Below are positions 54,601-63,408 of a DNA stretch of 64,000 nt, one piece after another. Under the pieces are notes generated by a model. It saw only the letters and a program-made list of their open reading frames with translations, was not told the DNA's origin and did no database searches. A program made the position numbers and the translations under genes. The DNA is taken from assembly GCA_023417065.1 (NCBI GenBank), contig JAEZGH010000095.1:40047-104046 (forward strand). The letters run 5' to 3'. This stretch comes from Bacteroidota bacterium. Its GTDB lineage: Bacteria > Bacteroidota > Bacteroidia > Cytophagales > Cyclobacteriaceae. Every line of letters begins with the position of its first letter. Position 1 is the first letter of the stretch.

Positions 54601-56199
54601 CATTCAACTCCTGGCGTTGGATTGATCTCACCGCCGCCTCACCACGACATCTATTCAATAGAGGATCTGGCTCAGCTCATCTTCGATTTGAAGAATGCAA
54701 ACCGCCAGGCACGTATAAATGTAAAACTCGTTTCGCAGGCGGGTGTAGGTACCGTTGCAGCGGGTGTGGCTAAAGCGAAAGCAGATGCTATCCTTATTTC
54801 CGGCGCTGACGGAGGAACAGGAGCGTCGCCGCTGAGCTCTGTTCGTCACGCAGGTTTGCCCTGGGAACTGGGGCTTGCGGAAGCGCATCAAACACTTGTC
54901 AGGAACAACCTGAGAAGTCGCGTGACGCTTCAAACCGATGGACAAATCCGAACTGGCAGGGACATCGCTATTGCGGCGATGCTTGGTGCAGAGGAGTGGG
55001 GTGTCGCAACGGCTGCGCTGGTGGTAGAAGGCTGTATTATGATGCGCAAGTGCCACCTCAACACATGTCCTGTCGGAATTGCCACTCAAGATAAAGAACT
55101 CCGCAAGCTCTTTACAGGAAATCCGGATCACGTAGTTAACTTCTTCAAATTCCTTGCAGAAGACTTACGTGAAAACATGGCGGAGCTTGGATTCCGCACG
55201 GTGAATGAGATGATCGGCCGCAGCGATATGTTGCGTGTCAGAAAAGATATCGACAACTGGAAGATAAAGAAACTCGATTTGTCTCCGATCCTTCACGTGG
55301 AGCCCGGAAGCGAGTATGTTGGACTTTACAAACAGATCGAACAAGACTTCGAGCTGGAACGCGTTCTCGACTGGAAACTTGTTGAGGCGGCACGTCCTGC
55401 GCTTGATGAATGTGAGCCTGTCCATGAGAAGTTCCTGATCAAGAATACTGATCGCTCTGTTGGCGCACTGTTGTCTAACGAAATTTCCAAAAAGTACAAG
55501 GGCAAGGGTCTTCCGGAAGACACCGTCCACTTCCACTTCAAAGGCTCCGCAGGTCAGAGTTTCGCGGCCTTCGTTGCGCCCGGCGTGACGTTCGAACTTG
55601 AAGGCGAAGCCAATGACTACTTCGGGAAAGGCTTGTCTGGCGGAAAGCTGATTATTTATCCCGACAAGGAGGCAACGTTCAAACCTGAGGATAACATTAT
55701 CGTCGGCAACGTGGCCTTCTACGGCGCGACGTCAGGCGAGGCATATATCCGTGGTCAGGCCGGTGAACGTTTCTGCGTTCGGAATTCAGGCGTAAGAGCT
55801 GTCGTTGAAGGCGTGGGCGACCATGCATGTGAATACATGACGGGTGGTCGCGTAGTGATCCTCGGTAAAACAGGTAAAAACTTTGCGGCGGGTATGAGTG
55901 GTGGTATTGCCTATGTGTTCGACCCGGAACACGACCTCGAAAAACTTTGCAACCGCGAAATGGTTGAACTTGAAACCATGGAGCCGGAAGACAAGGAAGA
56001 AGTGAAAGCAATGATACAGCGTCACTTCAAATACACAGGAAGTGATCCGGCGGAGTGGATCCTCGAAAACTGGGAAGAGGCGTCGGAACACTTTGTCAAA
56101 GTGATGCCTCAGGATTACAAAGCCGTACTGCTCAAGCAGAAGAAAACTACCAAGCCTACGGCTGAGGTAATGGACGCCCCCAAAGCCAAAATTAAATAG
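51655..56199 (+). CDS. gltB: Glutamate synthase, large subunit
   Basis: A 1514-residue GOGAT alpha subunit. The N-terminal propeptide is short, and the Ntn catalytic Cys is in HDSCGIGF (Cys at about residue 18). The amidotransferase domain (about 18-430) is followed by the FMN/2-oxoglutarate synthase domain (GGEGGEDE, GADGGTGASP) with the 3Fe-4S cysteines in CIMMRKCHLNTCPVG. A right-handed beta-helix follows at the C-terminus (for example GGRVVILGKTGKNFAAGMSGG). I chose ATG 51655 rather than the adjacent TTG. It makes two glutamates from glutamine and 2-oxoglutarate with GltD. Confidence 0.98.
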   Translation: MKEETRSGLYTPELEHDSCGIGFVANVNGTKTNQSLRDALSMLENMEHRGGKGSSPKTGDGAGILFQLPHEFFVEESLRLGFELPPYGRYGVGMVFFPRDKKVMNACREALRKNIKDLGFELLGFRGVPVDHSVPGPGAAEVEPVIEQVFVKPKDESWTGDALERKLFILRNYTQHIIAGKDKGSNKEFYIASFSARTIVYKGQLRTEQLRKYFFDLQDPRIRTALALVHSRFSTNTFPNWKLAQPFRYIAHNGEINTIRGNVNKMKSKESLFKSTMFTDEELKMLLPITNPQSSDSANLDALVEMLVLSGRPLPHVLMMLVPEAWQDNKLMDPHRKAFYKYHASMMEPWDGPAALVFTDGSRIGATLDRNGLRPLRYCITRSGRVVAASEAGALPVDPKDVLEKGRVTPGKMLMVDLEQGKVLDDDKVKRAVYEGKSYYNWIIQNRLKLRLEPEPEWFDDNFDERTLVQRQNAYGYTSEDVKTLILPMAEKGYEAVGSMGDDTPLAVLSKESRHISNYFKQHFAQVSNPPIDPIRERLVMSLFTRVGQSLNVLEETPEHTRQIHISQPVLLNSDLEKLKHLQDQGFEYAVIQCVFKADGQPGRLEESLNRICCEAEKAVRAGKRILILSDRRISEDYAPIPSLLSVGTIHHSLVEKRIRTNAGLVVEAGDVWEVHHFATIIGYGASAINPYMALETIHFMNKQGMFAKPLTDEEAYANYQKAVGSGLLKVMSKMGISTLQSYQSAQIFEALGLGSDVIEKCFKGTISRIEGLSFDDLAKEVLIRHHLAFRNESKDLQVGGVYKWKRRGEKHLFSPEVIHLLQYSTRTNNFEAYKKYAQKINDQSKDQLSIRGLFEYKKRNPIPLSEVEPVEEILKRFCTGAMSFGSISHEAHTTLAIAMNRIGGKSNSGEGGEDEIRFERKENGDWERSAIKQVASGRFGVTSYYLANADEIQIKMAQGAKPGEGGQLPGHKVDEWIGRVRHSTPGVGLISPPPHHDIYSIEDLAQLIFDLKNANRQARINVKLVSQAGVGTVAAGVAKAKADAILISGADGGTGASPLSSVRHAGLPWELGLAEAHQTLVRNNLRSRVTLQTDGQIRTGRDIAIAAMLGAEEWGVATAALVVEGCIMMRKCHLNTCPVGIATQDKELRKLFTGNPDHVVNFFKFLAEDLRENMAELGFRTVNEMIGRSDMLRVRKDIDNWKIKKLDLSPILHVEPGSEYVGLYKQIEQDFELERVLDWKLVEAARPALDECEPVHEKFLIKNTDRSVGALLSNEISKKYKGKGLPEDTVHFHFKGSAGQSFAAFVAPGVTFELEGEANDYFGKGLSGGKLIIYPDKEATFKPEDNIIVGNVAFYGATSGEAYIRGQAGERFCVRNSGVRAVVEGVGDHACEYMTGGRVVILGKTGKNFAAGMSGGIAYVFDPEHDLEKLCNREMVELETMEPEDKEEVKAMIQRHFKYTGSDPAEWILENWEEASEHFVKVMPQDYKAVLLKQKKTTKPTAEVMDAPKAKIK

Positions 56200-56229
56200 A
56201 CCAGAACAACTACAACACGACCAGATAAG

Positions 56230-57705
56230 ATGGGACAAATAGACGGTTTCATGAAATTCAATCGCGAGATGCCCAAATCGCGCGATCCCAAGGAACGTAT
56301 AAAAGATTATAAGGAAATCTACCAACCACTGGAAAAGGAGAAAGTAAAGCAGCAGGCAGCCCGTTGTATGGACTGTGGTGTGCCCTTTTGCCACAACGGT
56401 TGCCCTCTGGGAAATATCATCCCTGAGTTCAACGATGCGGTATACAGCGGCAAGTGGGAGGAAGCCATAAAGATTCTCAGCAGCACGAACAACTTCCCGG
56501 AATTCACCGGCAGAATATGTCCTGCTCCTTGTGAAGCAAGCTGTGTGCTCAGTATCAACAATAGTCCCGTGACTATTGAATATATCGAGAAGACTATTGC
56601 AGAGCAGGCTTTCGAAAGAGGTTACATCAAAGCCAATCCTCCTAAAACCCGCACAGGCAAAAGAGTGGCAGTTATAGGCTCAGGCCCTTCCGGGCTTGCA
56701 GCAGCAGCTCAGCTGAATAAGGCCGGGCACTGGGTGACAGTATTTGAGCGGAGCGACAGGGTTGGCGGACTTCTTCGTTACGGTATTCCCGATTTCAAAC
56801 TTGAGAAGTATGTAATTGAAAGAAGGGTTCGCATCATGGAGCAGGAAGGTATCATCTTCCGTACCAATGCGCACGTTGGTGTGAACATCAGCGCAGCACA
56901 CCTTCGCTCGGAGTTCGATGCTATCGTGGTATGCGCCGGAGCGTCAGCACCGCGTGATCTCCCTATCCCTGGACGTCAACTGAAAGGCGTACACTTCGCG
57001 ATGGAGTTCCTTACTCAGCAGAACAAGCGCGTCGCCGGCGACAGAATCTTCAGCGGCGAAATTCTTGCTACTAATAAGAATGTACTCGTTATCGGTGGTG
57101 GAGATACTGGTTCAGATTGTGTGGGAACGTCAGTGAGACACGGAGCAAAATCCGTTACACAAATCGAATTATTGGCGAAGCCCCCGCTGAAAAGAAATGA
57201 AGCTGCCAACCCCTGGCCCCTCTGGCCTATGGTATTGATGACATCGTCTTCACATGAGGAGGGTGGAGAGCGGCATTGGGCAATCCTGACGAAGGAGTTC
57301 CTCGGGGATAGCAATGGCCGCCTAACCGGAATGAAGGTGGTAGACATCAAGTGGGGCGTGAATGCTCAGGGCAAAATGGGCTTTGAAGAAATTGCCGGCA
57401 CTGAGCGCGTTCTGCCTTGTGAGCTTGCGCTCCTCGCTATAGGTTTTGTGGGCGCCGAAAAAGGCGGCCTCGTCGAAGAGCTCAAGCTGGAGCTCGACGA
57501 AAGAGGAAACATCAAATCATCGAATTACATGACCAGCCAGGAAGGTGTTTTCGCTGCTGGTGACGTTCGCAGAGGGCAATCACTTGTCGTCTGGGCGATT
57601 TCCGAAGGCCGGGAAGCTGCACGTGCGGTCGACACCTGGCTGATGGGCTCTTCTGAACTGGAGGCGAAGGATGAATCCTTCGTTCACATCGAAGAACGCG
57701 CATAA
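56230..57705 (+). CDS. gltD: Glutamate synthase, small subunit
   Basis: A 491-residue beta subunit. Two 4Fe-4S clusters are bound by CMDCGVPFCHNGCPLGN and CPAPCEASC. FAD binds at VAVIGSGPSGLAAAAQL and NADPH at VLVIGGGDTGSDC. It feeds electrons from NADPH to GltB. It is 30 bp downstream of gltB and ends at a clear terminator, so gltBD is one operon. Confidence 0.97.
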   Translation: MGQIDGFMKFNREMPKSRDPKERIKDYKEIYQPLEKEKVKQQAARCMDCGVPFCHNGCPLGNIIPEFNDAVYSGKWEEAIKILSSTNNFPEFTGRICPAPCEASCVLSINNSPVTIEYIEKTIAEQAFERGYIKANPPKTRTGKRVAVIGSGPSGLAAAAQLNKAGHWVTVFERSDRVGGLLRYGIPDFKLEKYVIERRVRIMEQEGIIFRTNAHVGVNISAAHLRSEFDAIVVCAGASAPRDLPIPGRQLKGVHFAMEFLTQQNKRVAGDRIFSGEILATNKNVLVIGGGDTGSDCVGTSVRHGAKSVTQIELLAKPPLKRNEAANPWPLWPMVLMTSSSHEEGGERHWAILTKEFLGDSNGRLTGMKVVDIKWGVNAQGKMGFEEIAGTERVLPCELALLAIGFVGAEKGGLVEELKLELDERGNIKSSNYMTSQEGVFAAGDVRRGQSLVVWAISEGREAARAVDTWLMGSSELEAKDESFVHIEERA

Positions 57706-57731
57706 AAATTGCTAAAAGAGACCTCTGAAAA

Positions 57732-57759
57732 GCCTTTCCGTCCCCGGAAGGGCTTTTTT
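57732..57759 (+). terminator. Terminator after gltD
   Basis: GCCTTTCC and GGAAGGGC pair over 8 bp with one G-T pair around a short loop, followed by six T. Confidence 0.8.
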
Positions 57760-57822
57760 CATTTGGGCCGGGTGAACGCATCCTGAGTTTCCGGTGTTAC
57801 GTGGGAAAATCAACATAATCAT

Positions 57823-57830
57823 TAATTTTG
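57823..57830 (+). promoter_or_regulatory. -7 element of aguB
   Basis: TAATTTTG fits TAnnTTTG and lies 20 bp before the GTG at 57851. The -33 match is weak (GTG at 57801-57803). Confidence 0.45.
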
Positions 57831-57850
57831 CCCTCTTAACGAACTACGAA

Positions 57851-58732
57851 GTGTCAGGAAAGAATGTAAAGATCGGAACCGTTCAGATGACGTGTTCCGC
57901 CAACCCCGAAGAGAACCTCCAGAAGGCCGTGGCCAAAATCAGGGAAGCTGCCGCCAAAGGCGCTCAAATCATCTGTTTGCAGGAGCTGTTTCGCTCACTG
58001 TATTTCTGCGACGTGGAGGATTACGACAATTTCAAACTGGCTGAACCAATCCCCGGTCCGTCGACGGATGTTCTTTCGAAACTGGCCGCCGAACTTGGCG
58101 TCGTGATCATTGCATCGCTATTCGAAAAAAGAACGGAAGGACTTTACCATAACACTACCGCAGTTCTTGACGCCGATGGAGCTTACCTCGGCAAGTATCG
58201 TAAGATGCACATTCCGGATGATCCGGCATATTACGAGAAATTTTACTTCACGCCTGGCGATCTGGGTTACAAGGTTTTCAAAACGAAGTTCGCAACCATT
58301 GGCGTGTTGATCTGCTGGGATCAGTGGTATCCTGAAGGTGCAAGGATTACGACGCTGATGGGCGCTGAGATTCTTTTCTATCCAACGGCTATCGGTTGGG
58401 CTACGTCGCAAGACGAAGAGACAAACGATGAACAATTCAACGCGTGGCAAACCATTCAACGTAGCCATGCCGTTGCGAATGGCGTGCACGTAGTGAGCGT
58501 AAACCGCGTTGGCCTGGAACAAAACGGCGCGATGAAGTTCTGGGGCGGATCGTTTATCGCCAACCCCTTTGGAAGAGTTCTCTACCAGGGTTCCCACGAT
58601 CAGGAAGAGGTTCATGTGGAAACGATCGATCTGAAGAAGACGGATCGCTACCGGACGCACTGGCCATTCCTGCGCGACCGGAGAATTGACTCTTATCAAC
58701 CTATCACAAAACGATACATCGACGAAGGATAA
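57851..58732 (+). CDS. aguB: N-Carbamoylputrescine amidase
   Basis: A 293-residue nitrilase-superfamily enzyme. The catalytic triad is Glu in CLQELF, Lys in YRKMHIPDDPAYYEK, and Cys in LICWDQWYPEGAR. The motif around the Lys and Cys is that of AguB. It hydrolyses N-carbamoylputrescine to putrescine. I start it at GTG 57851, behind the -7 element; the frame reaches an earlier GTG at 57794, but those residues overlap the promoter. The next gene encodes the preceding enzyme of the route. Confidence 0.93.
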   Translation: MSGKNVKIGTVQMTCSANPEENLQKAVAKIREAAAKGAQIICLQELFRSLYFCDVEDYDNFKLAEPIPGPSTDVLSKLAAELGVVIIASLFEKRTEGLYHNTTAVLDADGAYLGKYRKMHIPDDPAYYEKFYFTPGDLGYKVFKTKFATIGVLICWDQWYPEGARITTLMGAEILFYPTAIGWATSQDEETNDEQFNAWQTIQRSHAVANGVHVVSVNRVGLEQNGAMKFWGGSFIANPFGRVLYQGSHDQEEVHVETIDLKKTDRYRTHWPFLRDRRIDSYQPITKRYIDEG

Positions 58733-58747
58733 TTCCGGTACGCCAAG

Positions 58748-59833
58748 ATGAGCACGAGCCCAGAAAAGATCATTTCGCGTATGCTGCCTGAAGGCAAAAC
58801 GCCGCGCGAATTAGGCTACTATTTTCCGGCAGAGTTTGCCGCACAAACTGCCATGTGGCTGAGCTGGCCACATAAGGAAGCTTCGTGGCCGGGAAAAATT
58901 GAAAGCATCTATCCCATTTATGCACGCTTCGTAAAACTGGTGGCCGAAGGTCAGCAGGTGAATATAAACGTCTGCGATGAAGCCATGAAGCAAAAGGCGC
59001 TTCGGTATGTTCAGGAAGCAGGGGCAGACTTACAGCGTGTGAAGTTCTTTGTTCACCCAACGAATGACGCGTGGTGCCGCGATCACGGTCCTGCATTTCT
59101 TGTTAACCCCAGCGCAGAGATCAGGAAGATAATCGTCGACTGGGGCTACAATGCATGGGGTGGAAAATATCCGCCCTTCGATCTCGATGACGATATCCCT
59201 ACGCGCATTGCAGAGTACTACAACATACCCGTTGTGTATCCGGGGATCGTTATGGAAGGTGGTTCTGTCGAGTTCAATGGTAAGGGCACGTTACTGACAA
59301 CCACCTCGTGCCTGTTGAATGAAAACCGAAATCCACATCTCAATCAGGGGCAGATAGAAAAATACCTCAGCGACTATTACGGTGTGACAAACATATTGTG
59401 GCTGGGTGACGGCATCGTTGGAGACGACACGGATGGACACATCGACGATATCACACGCTTTGTCAATGAGGACACCGTGGTAACCGTTATTGAGGAGAGC
59501 CGTGAGGATGAAAATTATCAACCGCTTCAGGAGAACCTGAGTACGTTGAAGAAAATGCGCCTTGAGAATGGAAAGCAACTGAACATCGTAGAGCTTCCCA
59601 TGCCCTCTGCGGTTGTTTACGAAGACATGCGTTTGCCCGCGTCGTATGCGAATTTCTATATCGCTAACGACTACGTTGTCGTGCCGACGTTTCGCGACAA
59701 GAATGACGAACGTGCACTCGAAATTCTTCAATCGTGTTTTCCTACCAGGAAAGTGGTCGGGCTTGATTCCTGGGATATTATCTGGGGTTTGGGTTCATTC
59801 CACTGCCTGAGTCAGCAGGAGCCTGCCGTCTAG
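58748..59833 (+). CDS. aguA: Agmatine deiminase
   Basis: A 361-residue PPAD-family enzyme converting agmatine to N-carbamoylputrescine. Motifs are WLSWPHKEASWPG, WCRDHGPAF, EGGSVEFNGKGT, DDTDGHIDDITRFV, and the catalytic Cys in SFHCLSQQEPA. The stretch GLGSFHC replaces the more common glycine-rich GGGIHC. It forms an operon with aguB. No arginine decarboxylase gene is in the window. It is convergent with the cyclo-ligase gene, sharing a palindromic CTAG. Confidence 0.95.
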   Translation: MSTSPEKIISRMLPEGKTPRELGYYFPAEFAAQTAMWLSWPHKEASWPGKIESIYPIYARFVKLVAEGQQVNINVCDEAMKQKALRYVQEAGADLQRVKFFVHPTNDAWCRDHGPAFLVNPSAEIRKIIVDWGYNAWGGKYPPFDLDDDIPTRIAEYYNIPVVYPGIVMEGGSVEFNGKGTLLTTTSCLLNENRNPHLNQGQIEKYLSDYYGVTNILWLGDGIVGDDTDGHIDDITRFVNEDTVVTVIEESREDENYQPLQENLSTLKKMRLENGKQLNIVELPMPSAVVYEDMRLPASYANFYIANDYVVVPTFRDKNDERALEILQSCFPTRKVVGLDSWDIIWGLGSFHCLSQQEPAV

Positions 59834-60402
59834 AACATAAAGGTCTTCCCGGGCGTAATGCAGTAATGCAGCGGTGCATCGAATTCGTTGGCGTCGTCAA
59901 TGCGGTCTACCGGGGGAAAGAATGATATCCCTATGCGTTTTGTTTCAACGCGGCACTGGTTGAGAAATCTGTCGTAGTATCCTTTCCCATAGCCAGTTCG
60001 TTGTCCGGTGAGATCAAAGGCCAGCAGTGGAACGAGGACGATGTCAATGTCGGCAATGGATGTTGGCTGACCTGTCTTTGGTTCACTGATCCCCCAGCTA
60101 TTTTGTTCCAGGCTCGTATCACCTTCAAGATAGAAGTGATCCATCGTTCCGTCATGTCCGGTAACCCTTGGTACTGAAAACCGGATTGGCGATCCGGATC
60201 GCTGAACGGATTGAATGATCAGCCATGTATTTGGTTCGTTGTTCTTTGCAATGGGGAGGAACGTGTGAATTACGTCTACCCCGGAGAGGTTGATATCGCT
60301 GAGGAATCTCTCACAAATGTGACTGCTCAGCGACTCAACCTGGGAGGTGGTCAGACTTTTCCTTTTTTCAAGATATTCTTTCCGGAGCTGTTGTTTTGTC
60401 AT
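59830..60402 (-). CDS. 5-Formyltetrahydrofolate cyclo-ligase
   Basis: A 190-residue enzyme of the MTHFS family. It has KQQLRKEYLEKRKSL at the N-terminus, FLPIAKNNEPNT in the middle, and the ATP-binding TGQRTGYGKGYYDRFL. It converts 5-formyl-THF to 5,10-methenyl-THF. It overlaps aguA convergently by 4 nt and follows the otsAB gene on the minus strand by 41 bp. Confidence 0.93.
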   Translation of the reverse strand: MTKQQLRKEYLEKRKSLTTSQVESLSSHICERFLSDINLSGVDVIHTFLPIAKNNEPNTWLIIQSVQRSGSPIRFSVPRVTGHDGTMDHFYLEGDTSLEQNSWGISEPKTGQPTSIADIDIVLVPLLAFDLTGQRTGYGKGYYDRFLNQCRVETKRIGISFFPPVDRIDDANEFDAPLHYCITPGKTFMF

Positions 60403-60443
60403 GGCTGACGGTTCTCTGCGGCATAAAAGTTCCTGCAGCCAAT

Positions 60444-62684
60444 TTACCGTTTACTTGCTTCCATCTGAAACGTTTTGGTGACAACATCCTCAAGAAAGGT
60501 AATAACCTCTTGTTGCGTCTTCAGGGAATGTTTCGCTACGCTTTGGCCGCGGCCAACTTTGATAGTTACGCCAACATCGCTCAGCGCCCGGAACATATCT
60601 TCATCGGTTTTGTCGTCACCCATGGCAAGAATGAAGTCATAGGAAGATTCCTCCAGTAAACGCAGTGCTGCGGCGCCCTTATCGATTCCGGCCACGCGTA
60701 CCTCGATTACTTTGTTGCCATCGATCACCTGAAGCTGGGCGTTTCTGATCAGGTGGTACAGGTTATCGAGAAGTTCTCTCGAACGCGTGAAACCGGCATC
60801 AGGCTCGACGTTCCGGTAGTGCCACGCCAACGTATGATTTTTTTCCTCCACGAACGAGCCGGGGCACCTTTTTGAGAAGAGGTCCATGGTCGTCTTGATG
60901 ACAGGCTTCCATTGCTGGTCAAATTCCCTTCGAAGTTCCCAGGTGTCGTCCTTCCGTCGCATGGCGGCACCGTGTTCAGCGATAAGCGTGATGGGAAGGT
61001 GGCCAAACCATTCATCAAGTGTTGCTGCATCGCGGCCGCTGATGATGGTAAGGGCAGTCTTGGGATCCGAGCTTAAGTGAGAAATGAGATTCAGGAGCGC
61101 TTCCCCCGGGACAGCCTGTTTGGGATGTTTTGCAAATCCTACCAGTGTTCCGTCATAATCCAAAAGAAGAAGGCGACTTTCGGCGTTTATAAACTGCGCG
61201 ATAATCTCGTCTTTCGATTCACGGGTGAGAAACTTATTGTTTTCCTGCTGTTGCTGCAGCTGGACTTCATTCAGATTCTGGAAGAAGTCGTGCACCCAGT
61301 TCGCTACATCATACGTCTGAAGGCGATTTTGCATCAGGGCAAGTTTTGCCTTTTGTTCTTCTTCCGGCATAGCCAACGCCTGCTCTATGCCTGCAGCTAC
61401 CTCGAATTTGTCGAGTGGGTTCACGAGTACGGCCTCGCCGAGTTCGGACGCTGCTCCGGCAAGTTCGCTCAACACGAGAACGCCTTTGCCTTCTGAGCAA
61501 CACGCGACGTATTCTTTCGCAACGAGGTTCATGCCGTCGCGCAAGGGCGTAAGCAGGCCTACGTCTGCGGCAAGATACAAGGCGCACAGCTCGTTGAAAG
61601 GAACATGGCTGTAGCGATAGATGATGGGCTGCCACGAAAGTGTGGAGAACCTGCCGTTGATTCCGCCGACGTGTTCTTCGATGAGCTTGCGGCGCTCATT
61701 GTACTTGGAAATGATCTGACGCGAAGGGACGACCACAAGGATAAACACAACTTTTTCGAGCCACTCGGGATGGTTTTTCAGAAACTGTTCAAAGCCATCC
61801 AGGCGGTGTGTCACGCCTTTAGTGTAATCCAGTCTGTCGACAGAGAAAATAATCTTTTTGCCTTTGAAGTTTTCAACGATCTTATTCTTCTCGGCAACCA
61901 CTTCCGGCAGTTTGGATGTATCGTGGAAGAGGTTGTACTCGATACCGAGGGGAAACAATTCGGCTTTGACGAGGCGTCCTTCATGACCAATCACGCGGTA
62001 GTGATGGTCGAGTCCCAGCACCATGCGCACTGATTTGAGGAAGTGTTGTACGTATTCCGACGTATGGAATCCGATGAGGTCTGCACCCATAAGTCCGCGG
62101 ATGATTTTTTCTTTCCACGGGCGATGGAGGAGCCGGAAGATTTCGAATGAAGGAAACGGTATGTGGAGGAAGAATCCGATGGTGGCATTGGGGATTCTGT
62201 CGCGGATCATTTGCGGGAGCAGGAACAATTGATAGTCGTGCACCCAAATGGTATCGCCGGGCTGATAGATTTTTACCACCTGATCGGCGAATTGCTGGTT
62301 TACAGTTTCATACATTTCAAAGGATTCCCTGTCGTAAACCACGTATGACGGGAAGTAATGAAACAGGGGCCAGAGGGTGGCGTTGCAGAAGCCGTTATAG
62401 AACTTATTGTAAACTTTGGGTTCGATGAAGATGGGTTCAATCCGGAAGTTTTCTTTGCCGGAGGGTTTGAACCGGTCCCATCGTTTTTGGGGGAAATCTG
62501 CAGAGCCCAACCAAATTTTTTCTGAAAATTCCTCGTCGTCGGATGTGGTTTCGAAGTAGCTTTTGAGCGCGGTTACCAGGCCGCCATCGCTTTGTTTAAG
62601 GGAGATTTTGCCGCCTTTTTCCAACAACTGAAAGGGCAGGCGATTGGAAATAATGATTAGTCGTTTTGATACATGTTCCGCCAT
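60444..62684 (-). CDS. Fused trehalose-6-phosphate synthase and phosphatase
   Basis: A 746-residue bifunctional protein. The N-terminal GT20 synthase (about 1-470) has SNRLPFQ, WVHDYQLFLLPQM, DRLDYTKGV and GMNLVAKEY. The C-terminal HAD phosphatase (about 495-746) has LLLLDYDGTLVGF with the nucleophile Asp and GDDKTDEDMFRAL. It makes trehalose from UDP-glucose and glucose-6-phosphate in one polypeptide, a common compatible solute route. It is the last gene before the tRNA and on the opposite strand. Confidence 0.95.
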   Translation of the reverse strand: MAEHVSKRLIIISNRLPFQLLEKGGKISLKQSDGGLVTALKSYFETTSDDEEFSEKIWLGSADFPQKRWDRFKPSGKENFRIEPIFIEPKVYNKFYNGFCNATLWPLFHYFPSYVVYDRESFEMYETVNQQFADQVVKIYQPGDTIWVHDYQLFLLPQMIRDRIPNATIGFFLHIPFPSFEIFRLLHRPWKEKIIRGLMGADLIGFHTSEYVQHFLKSVRMVLGLDHHYRVIGHEGRLVKAELFPLGIEYNLFHDTSKLPEVVAEKNKIVENFKGKKIIFSVDRLDYTKGVTHRLDGFEQFLKNHPEWLEKVVFILVVVPSRQIISKYNERRKLIEEHVGGINGRFSTLSWQPIIYRYSHVPFNELCALYLAADVGLLTPLRDGMNLVAKEYVACCSEGKGVLVLSELAGAASELGEAVLVNPLDKFEVAAGIEQALAMPEEEQKAKLALMQNRLQTYDVANWVHDFFQNLNEVQLQQQQENNKFLTRESKDEIIAQFINAESRLLLLDYDGTLVGFAKHPKQAVPGEALLNLISHLSSDPKTALTIISGRDAATLDEWFGHLPITLIAEHGAAMRRKDDTWELRREFDQQWKPVIKTTMDLFSKRCPGSFVEEKNHTLAWHYRNVEPDAGFTRSRELLDNLYHLIRNAQLQVIDGNKVIEVRVAGIDKGAAALRLLEESSYDFILAMGDDKTDEDMFRALSDVGVTIKVGRGQSVAKHSLKTQQEVITFLEDVVTKTFQMEASKR

Positions 62685-62897
62685 TCCACAACATTTTTTT
62701 TTTAAAACCAGAGTTAAAGTTACAAAATCAGGCTGTAAAAGAGGCTTCCAGGCCGGGTTGATTCAGGTGGGAAGGGAAAAAACCGATACCAGCGGCCGTT
62801 GGGGAGCGGCTTTCGCTGAGATGGCGGGCCATCTGTGGGTTGTGTGTTTGCGGGTAAGGGGGTTGTTGATCTTTTTTTTGGCGGACCGCAAGATTTT
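62685..62897. other. Intergenic region between otsAB and tRNA-Val
   Basis: No ORF. On the minus strand, TAACTTTA upstream of the otsAB gene resembles a -7 element with one mismatch. The right side has the tRNA promoter, entered separately. Confidence 0.4.
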
Positions 62898-62928
62898 TTT
62901 GCACAGAATAAATTCTCTTTTACCTTTG
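62898..62928 (+). promoter_or_regulatory. Promoter of tRNA-Val
   Basis: TTTG (62898-62901), 19 bp, TACCTTTG (62921-62928): a textbook match, the best in the window. The tRNA begins 15 bp downstream. None of the tRNA-like copies further right has a comparable element. Confidence 0.8.
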
Positions 62929-62942
62929 CAGTCCTTTCAAAA

Positions 62943-63020
62943 GGGAGTTTAGCTCAGCTGGTTCAGAGCATCTGCCTTACAAGCAGAGGGTCGGGGGTTC
63001 GAATCCCTCAACTCCCACCA
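62943..63020 (+). tRNA. tRNA-Val (anticodon TAC), CCA encoded
   Basis: A complete cloverleaf. Acceptor GGGAGTT pairs with AACTCCC. D stem is GCTC/GAGC. Anticodon stem TCTGC/GCAGA holds loop CTTACAA. The T arm is GGGGG-TTCGAAT-CCCTC. Discriminator A and CCA are genomically encoded. It has its own promoter and terminator. Confidence 0.95.
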
Positions 63021-63045
63021 AAAGGCCTCGATAGAGGCCTTTTTT
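63020..63045 (+). terminator. Terminator of tRNA-Val
   Basis: GGCCTC-GATA-GAGGCC with flanking A and T tracts. The same hairpin recurs after copies 2, 4 and 5. Confidence 0.85.
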
Positions 63046-63125
63046 GTTATAAGTTTTTGTTAGGAGTTTTTGTTATTGAGTGCCTATAGAGGGACTAGCT
63101 CGAAGGAGTCAAATTGGCTGCCGAT

Positions 63126-63191
63126 CCAGCTGGTTCAGAGCATCCCGCTTAGGCGGGAGGGTCGGGGGTTCGAATCCCTCAACTCCCACCA
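63126..63191 (+). pseudogene. tRNA-like copy 2
   Basis: Carries AGCTGGTTCAGAGC, an anticodon-arm substitute TCCCGC-TTAG-GCGGGA, an unchanged T arm and AACTCCCACCA. The 5' acceptor strand is missing, so no cloverleaf can close. The D stem is partly lost (GATC for GCTC). Confidence 0.8.
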
Positions 63192-63216
63192 AAAGGCCTC
63201 GATAGAGGCCTTTTTT
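63191..63216 (+). terminator. Terminator after copy 2
   Basis: Identical GGCCTC-GATA-GAGGCC stem and T-tract. Confidence 0.8.
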
Positions 63217-63277
63217 GTTATAAGTTTTTGTTAGGAGTTTTCGTTATTGAGTGCCTACAGAGGGACTAGCTCGAAAG

Positions 63278-63290
63278 AGTCAAGTTGACT
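63278..63290. repeat. Conserved 13-bp palindrome before copy 3
   Basis: AGTCAAGTTGACT. The same site stands before copies 4 (63653-63665) and 5 (63798-63810, A in the centre), and in altered form before copies 2 (63107-63119) and 6 (63957-63969). Confidence 0.6.
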
Positions 63291-63296
63291 GCTGCT

Positions 63297-63360
63297 CCAG
63301 CTGGTTCAGAGCATCCCGCTCAGGCGGGAGGGTCGGGGGTTCGAATCCCTCAGCTCCAAC
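63297..63360 (+). pseudogene. tRNA-like copy 3, 3' end diverged
   Basis: D and T arms match the array. Substitute arm TCCCGC-TCAG-GCGGGA. The 3' end reads CAGCTCCAAC instead of CAACTCCCACCA, and the terminator is replaced by the GIY-YIG insertion. Confidence 0.8.
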
Positions 63361-63408
63361 TTTTGGGTCTCGTAAGGTGCACCTTCGTTAGCAATAATTT
63401 TTCGATTT